From the NCBI GenBank assembly GCA_023387295.1, contig JAEWIG010000378.1:1-10611 (forward strand): a stretch of 10,611 nucleotides of DNA, read 5' to 3'. Numbering within the stretch: the first letter of the stretch is position 1; every line of letters begins with the position of its first letter. This DNA is from Bacillota bacterium. GTDB lineage: Bacteria; Bacillota; Bacilli; Bacillales; Cytobacillaceae. Made by a program: the position numbers and the translations under genes. This document shows, one piece after another, positions 7,055 through 10,611 of the stretch. The notes beneath the pieces are model-generated. The model made no database searches. It saw only the letters and a program-made list of their open reading frames with translations, and had not been told where the DNA came from.

Positions 7055-8221
7055 CTATTCGACCCCAATAATTGTTTTTGCAATAATATTTGGTTTCGCT
7101 GCAACCATATCATCTGGAACATTTTGTCCATTTGTTATGTAAGCAACACCTTTATTGTATTTCATGATCATATTGTACATAGCCCCATAGGTTGATGTTT
7201 CATCTGCTTTTGTAAAAATCAGTTTATCAATATTAATGAGTGAAAATTGCTCAAAAATATCTTCCATGTCTCTTTGCTTGGCAGTCAGTGAAAGAACTAA
7301 AAATGTCTCAATTTCATTTTCAAAATCAATAATTTGTTTTAGGTCCTCGACATATTGCTTATTGCGAAAGTTTCTACCTGCCGTATCAATTAATACTACA
7401 TCATATTCCATAAATTCTTTCGCTGCTTTTTTAAAATCTTCTATTGTATAGCAAACTTCCATTGGTACATTTAAAATTTTCGCATACGTTTTTAATTGCT
7501 CAATGGCTGCAATTCGGTATGTATCAGTTGTAATAAACGCGACCTTTTTCTTATGAGTAATGACACATTCGGCGGCAATTTTTGCTAACGTTGTTGTTTT
7601 CCCAACACCAGTAGGACCAACAACATTAATGTATTTTTTCGAGAAAGATATACCACCAAATGGAATAGAAGCTATCCGGTCTATTAGTTCCTTTTCAAGC
7701 CATGCATAAACTTCATCAATGGCAGCATTCGCTCCTCCCATATACCATTTTTCTAAAAGCGAATTTAATATAGACTCTTGTAAGGATAGATCAAGTTCTT
7801 GGTCCTTTATAATTTTTTGCATCATCAGCAAGGTTGTTGGATATGACAGTGTTGCTGTGTTATTATTCGCTGATAGATTACTAATCATAGCTTTTAATTC
7901 CGTTAATTCTTTAACCACATCTTCAGAAGGCTTTGGCTGAATAGCTGCAACCGCTTTTTTTTCAATAGTAGCAGCAAGATGTTGAGAAGGATTTGCAACT
8001 TGGTTGTTAATCGGCTTCTGTTTTGTGATCGGAATTTGCTGTTTTTTCGGTTTTTCATCAATAGCAGCAAGAACTTCAATATTTCGTTTTTTAAATAATC
8101 CGAGAAACCCACCTGAATGAACCTCTCTTGAATTAATAATAACTGCATCACTACCCAATTCTAAACGGATTTGCTTCATCGCATCAGCCATTGAAGAAGC
8201 AACATATTTCTTTACCTTCAT
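7055..8221 (-). CDS. flhF: Flagellar SRP-type GTPase FlhF
   Basis: SRP/FtsY-family GTPase that sets flagellar position together with FlhG. The 388-aa protein is slightly longer than B. subtilis FlhF (about 366). A basic N-terminal B domain (about 1-57) contains IRLELGSDAVIINSREV, followed by a Gln/Lys/Pro-rich linker (about 58-105). The N domain is about 105-185 and the G domain about 195-388. G motifs are GPTGVGKT (202-209), DTYR (233-236), DTAGR (279-283), TKAD (337-340) and the closing TNGQNVPDD. The G4 motif reads TKAD where TKLD is common; the key Lys and Asp remain. The ATG overlaps the flhA TGA by 4 nt, indicating translational coupling, with GGGGTGGTG 8 nt upstream. Confidence 0.97.
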   Translation of the reverse strand: MKVKKYVASSMADAMKQIRLELGSDAVIINSREVHSGGFLGLFKKRNIEVLAAIDEKPKKQQIPITKQKPINNQVANPSQHLAATIEKKAVAAIQPKPSEDVVKELTELKAMISNLSANNNTATLSYPTTLLMMQKIIKDQELDLSLQESILNSLLEKWYMGGANAAIDEVYAWLEKELIDRIASIPFGGISFSKKYINVVGPTGVGKTTTLAKIAAECVITHKKKVAFITTDTYRIAAIEQLKTYAKILNVPMEVCYTIEDFKKAAKEFMEYDVVLIDTAGRNFRNKQYVEDLKQIIDFENEIETFLVLSLTAKQRDMEDIFEQFSLINIDKLIFTKADETSTYGAMYNMIMKYNKGVAYITNGQNVPDDMVAAKPNIIAKTIIGVE

Positions 8222-10254
8222 CCAATATTCACCACCCCAACGCTTTGAACCTCAACATTTGCTTCAAGCTCATTATAAGAAAGGATTGGTATTTGTGGAA
8301 AATACCTTTCTGTTAATTGCCTTACATACATTCTCACTGCAGGTGAGCATAGAACAATTGGTGTTTGCTCCATAAGTGCTAATTGTTCCACCTGAGAAGC
8401 AATTGATTCCAAAATTTCCTGTGAAGCGCCTGGATCAATGGACAAATAATTGCCATGTTCAGTCTGTTGAATTCCATCTGCAATTAATTTCTCTACTTTA
8501 CCTGACAAAGTAACAACCTTCAGTGATTCCCCAGATTGAGAAAATTGATGAGTAATTTGTCGAGCTAACGCTTGTCGTACATACTCAGCCAACAAATCGG
8601 TATCACTTGTCACCTTGCCAAAATCAGCTAACGTTTCAAAAATAATCGGTAAATTGCGAACAGAAACATTTTCTTTCAAAAGCTTAGCAAGAACCTTTTG
8701 AACCTCTCCAACCGAGAGCGGATTAGGCGTAACTTCTTCAACTAGAATAGGATAACTTTCATTCAGATGGTCAATTAATTGTTTCGTTTCTTGTCGGCCT
8801 AGCAATTCATGAGCATTCCCTTTAATCACTTCTGTAATATGAGTCGAAACGACTGAAGGTGGGTCAACGACCGTATAGCCAAATATTTCAGCTTGCTCCT
8901 TCATATCTTCCGTAATCCATTTCGCAGGAAGACCAAATGAGGGCTCAATCGTGTCAATTCCTTCAATTGAATCATCCTCTATTCCCGGACTCATAGCAAG
9001 ATAATGATCTAGGAGTAGTTCACCACGGGCCAATTCATTCCCTTTAATTTTGAGTCGATATTCATTCGGCTGTAGTTGGATATTATCTCGTATTCTAACT
9101 ACCGGGATGACAAGTCCAAGTTCTATTGCTAGTTGACGTCTTATCATAACTATCCGATCCAAAAGGTCTCCACCTTGACTGGCATCAGCTAGCGGGATTA
9201 AGCCATAGCCAAACTCAAATTCAATTGGGTCAACATTTAACAAGCTAACAACACTTTCAGGACTTTTCATTTCGCCTGTTTCTAATTCTTCATCTATTTC
9301 AGGTAGTAGTTCCTTATCCGTATCAGTCGAACGTGTAATCTTATATCCTCCAAAAAACAATAAACCAGCAATTGGCATTGTTAAAACATTACTAATTGGT
9401 GTAAATAAGCCAAACATTAAAATCGTCGCCCCTGTTACATAAAGCATTTTTGGAAAGGCTAGAAGCTGGTTGATAACATCACTTCCGAGGTTACCATCAG
9501 ATGTTGCTCTTGTTACAACAATTCCTGTTGCAGTCGCAATAAGTAGCGCTGGAATCTGACTTACGAGACCGTCTCCAACAGTTAATAACGAAAACTTCAG
9601 AGCAGCCTCACCAATTGGAAGACCAAGCTGCATCATCCCAATGACAATACCAAATACAAGGTTGATTAATACGATAATGATTCCAGCAATGGCGTCCCCT
9701 TTGACGAACTTACTTGCCCCATCCATCGCACCGTAAAAATCAGCTTCTCTGCTTACTTTTTCTCTTCTTGCACGTGCCTCCTGCTCAGATATCATCCCTG
9801 CATTTAAATCTGCGTCAATACTCATTTGTTTACCCGGCATCGCGTCAAGAGTAAAACGTGCTGCTACTTCTGAAACACGTTCAGCACCCTTCGTAATAAC
9901 GATAAACTGAATAATGACTAGGATTAAAAACACTACAAGACCTACAACTACATTGCCACCGATAACAAACGAGCCGAATGTCTCAACGACACCACCCGCA
10001 TCTCCTTTGGAAAGAATGGAACGCGTTGTCGATACATTCAATCCAAGGCGAAATAATGTCAATAGCAATAGCAATGATGGGAAAACAGAAAATTGTAGCG
10101 GTTCTGTCATGTTCATTGAAGTAAGCAAAACAATTAGAGCTAAAGTAATATTCACGAAAATTAAAATACTAAGTAACCATGTCGGAAAAGGGATAATGAG
10201 CATAGCTACAATTAAAATGACACCAGCCACAACTGATAAGTCTCTTACTCGCAT
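8218..10254 (-). CDS. flhA: Flagellar biosynthesis protein FlhA (type III export gate)
   Basis: Integral membrane component of the flagellar type III export apparatus; its cytosolic domain docks chaperone-substrate complexes. The 678-aa length matches B. subtilis FlhA (about 677). The N-terminal half (about 1-306) holds roughly eight hydrophobic membrane segments. Between them lies the conserved FHIPEP cytoplasmic loop with RFTLDAMPGKQMSIDADL (133-150) and SREADFYGAMDGA. An acidic linker (about 310-335) leads to the large C-terminal cytosolic domain, which contains IPLADASQGGDLLDRI. The ATG is 6 nt after GGAGAGG (10261-10267). It follows flhB after a 76-nt spacer with a GC-rich palindromic insert, and overlaps flhF by 4 nt. 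Confidence 0.98.
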   Translation of the reverse strand: MRVRDLSVVAGVILIVAMLIIPFPTWLLSILIFVNITLALIVLLTSMNMTEPLQFSVFPSLLLLLTLFRLGLNVSTTRSILSKGDAGGVVETFGSFVIGGNVVVGLVVFLILVIIQFIVITKGAERVSEVAARFTLDAMPGKQMSIDADLNAGMISEQEARARREKVSREADFYGAMDGASKFVKGDAIAGIIIVLINLVFGIVIGMMQLGLPIGEAALKFSLLTVGDGLVSQIPALLIATATGIVVTRATSDGNLGSDVINQLLAFPKMLYVTGATILMFGLFTPISNVLTMPIAGLLFFGGYKITRSTDTDKELLPEIDEELETGEMKSPESVVSLLNVDPIEFEFGYGLIPLADASQGGDLLDRIVMIRRQLAIELGLVIPVVRIRDNIQLQPNEYRLKIKGNELARGELLLDHYLAMSPGIEDDSIEGIDTIEPSFGLPAKWITEDMKEQAEIFGYTVVDPPSVVSTHITEVIKGNAHELLGRQETKQLIDHLNESYPILVEEVTPNPLSVGEVQKVLAKLLKENVSVRNLPIIFETLADFGKVTSDTDLLAEYVRQALARQITHQFSQSGESLKVVTLSGKVEKLIADGIQQTEHGNYLSIDPGASQEILESIASQVEQLALMEQTPIVLCSPAVRMYVRQLTERYFPQIPILSYNELEANVEVQSVGVVNIG

Positions 10255-10273
10255 TTGTTTCCTCTCCTATTAA

Positions 10274-10308
10274 GAAAAGCATAAGCGCCACCGCTCGAGC
10301 TAGACAAC
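10274..10308. repeat. GC-rich palindromic insert in the flhB-flhA spacer, possible dispersed-repeat remnant
   Basis: Inside an otherwise AT-rich 76-nt spacer sits a GC-rich stretch. It contains the perfect 8-bp palindrome GCTCGAGC (10293-10300) and a small hairpin AGCG-CCAC-CGCT (10284-10295). Read on the minus strand it begins TGTCTAGCTC and ends GGCGCTTATGCTTTTC. These ends resemble, from memory, an intergenic repeat common in some Bacillaceae (starting TGTCTAGCTCCAGCGCC and ending in GCGCTTTTC), but much shortened. The palindromes are seen directly; the repeat-family identity is inference. Confidence 0.4.
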
Positions 10309-10330
10309 TAACTTTAAAACAATGAAACAA

Positions 10331-10611
10331 TTAAATTTTTTTCTTTGTACGATATACATAAGCTAGAATTTCGGCGACTGCTTTAAAAAACTCTTCTGGA
10401 ATGGCATCGCCAATTTCAGTCTGACTATATAAAGCTCTCGCAAGAGGCCTATTTTCGACAGTTATAATATCTTTTTCTTTTGCTATCAATTTAATTTTTT
10501 GGGCTACGAAGTCAACACCCTTAGCCACAACAAATGGAGCTTCCAGTTTATTTTCATCGTATTTTAAAGCAACCGCATAGTGAGTAGGGTTTGTGATAAC
10601 GACATCAGCAT
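10331..10611 (-). CDS. flhB: Flagellar biosynthesis protein FlhB, C-terminal part (gene begins beyond the right edge)
   Basis: The last 92 codons of FlhB, the export-gate protein that switches substrate specificity from hook to filament. The frame is open to the right edge; the usual protein is about 360 aa, so roughly the first three quarters are outside. The visible part starts ADVVITNPTHYAVALKYD, containing the NPTH motif where FlhB-family proteins self-cleave between Asn and Pro. It continues with the conserved LIAKEKDIITVENRPLARALY and ends in a basic tail, RTKKKI. A GTG at 10526-10528 lies in frame but is internal to the conserved domain and is not a start. Its TAA stop is 76 nt before flhA. 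Confidence 0.96.
   Translation of the reverse strand, partial: ADVVITNPTHYAVALKYDENKLEAPFVVAKGVDFVAQKIKLIAKEKDIITVENRPLARALYSQTEIGDAIPEEFFKAVAEILAYVYRTKKKI

Noticed and set aside
7054..7131. Upstream start for flhG that adds 26 residues
   Set aside because: That extension reads through the end of flhF in another frame, lacks a suitable ribosome site, and would place the normally N-terminal DQA motif inside the protein.
6764..7195. A 143-codon open frame on the plus strand, opposite flhG and the end of flhF
   Set aside because: It is antisense to two well-recognised genes, has no evident ribosome site or known motif, and its Ser/Pro/Phe-rich composition is typical of a mirror frame.
7903..8151. 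An 82-codon minus-strand frame inside flhF
   Set aside because: Out-of-frame shadow of the flhF linker and B domain, very rich in Leu and Lys with no domain sense.
10274..10308. Intrinsic terminator between flhB and flhA
   Set aside because: The local stem is only 4 bp (AGCG/CGCT) and is not followed by a clean T-run, and the downstream genes belong to the same operon.

Overview
The window is one block of a flagellar/chemotaxis (fla/che) operon. Every gene reads on the minus strand, so transcription runs from the right edge of the window to the left. The AT-rich composition, strong AGGAGG-type ribosome sites, the CheC/CheD adaptation pair, a SigD-type sigma factor and the gene order all point to a Bacillus-like member of the Firmicutes (Bacillaceae). 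The exact genus cannot be fixed from the sequence. In transcription order the genes are: flhB (3' end only), flhA, flhF, flhG (ylxH), cheB, cheA, cheW, cheC, cheD, sigD, and the 5' part of a FapA/DUF342 gene.

The right part (about 6172-10611) carries flagellar export and placement genes. FlhB and FlhA are membrane parts of the flagellar type III export gate. FlhF (SRP-type GTPase) and FlhG (MinD-type ATPase) set flagellar number and position. The middle part (about 1318-6163) is the chemotaxis core: CheB (receptor methylesterase), CheA (histidine kinase), CheW (adaptor), CheC (CheY-P phosphatase) and CheD (receptor deamidase and CheC partner). The left part (1-1178) holds sigD, the sigma factor for late flagellar and autolysin genes, followed by the start of the FapA-like gene.

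Most joints are tight. flhA/flhF overlap by 4 nt and cheC/cheD by 8 nt; flhF-flhG, cheW-cheC and flhG-cheB are separated by 1, 2 and 8 nt. Three joints are loose: flhB-flhA (76 nt, with a GC-rich palindromic insert resembling an intergenic repeat), cheB-cheA (63 nt, with a 10-bp direct repeat) and cheD-sigD (139 nt, with a terminator-like hairpin). Catalytic and phosphorylation residues are intact in every enzyme whose motif I could place. No cheY lies in the window; in this family it usually sits further upstream in the same operon.

I see no mobile element, CRISPR array, RNA gene, or clearly undescribed system. The regions most worth a second look are the cheD-sigD spacer, the repeat-like insert before flhA, and the FapA/DUF342 gene directly after sigD.
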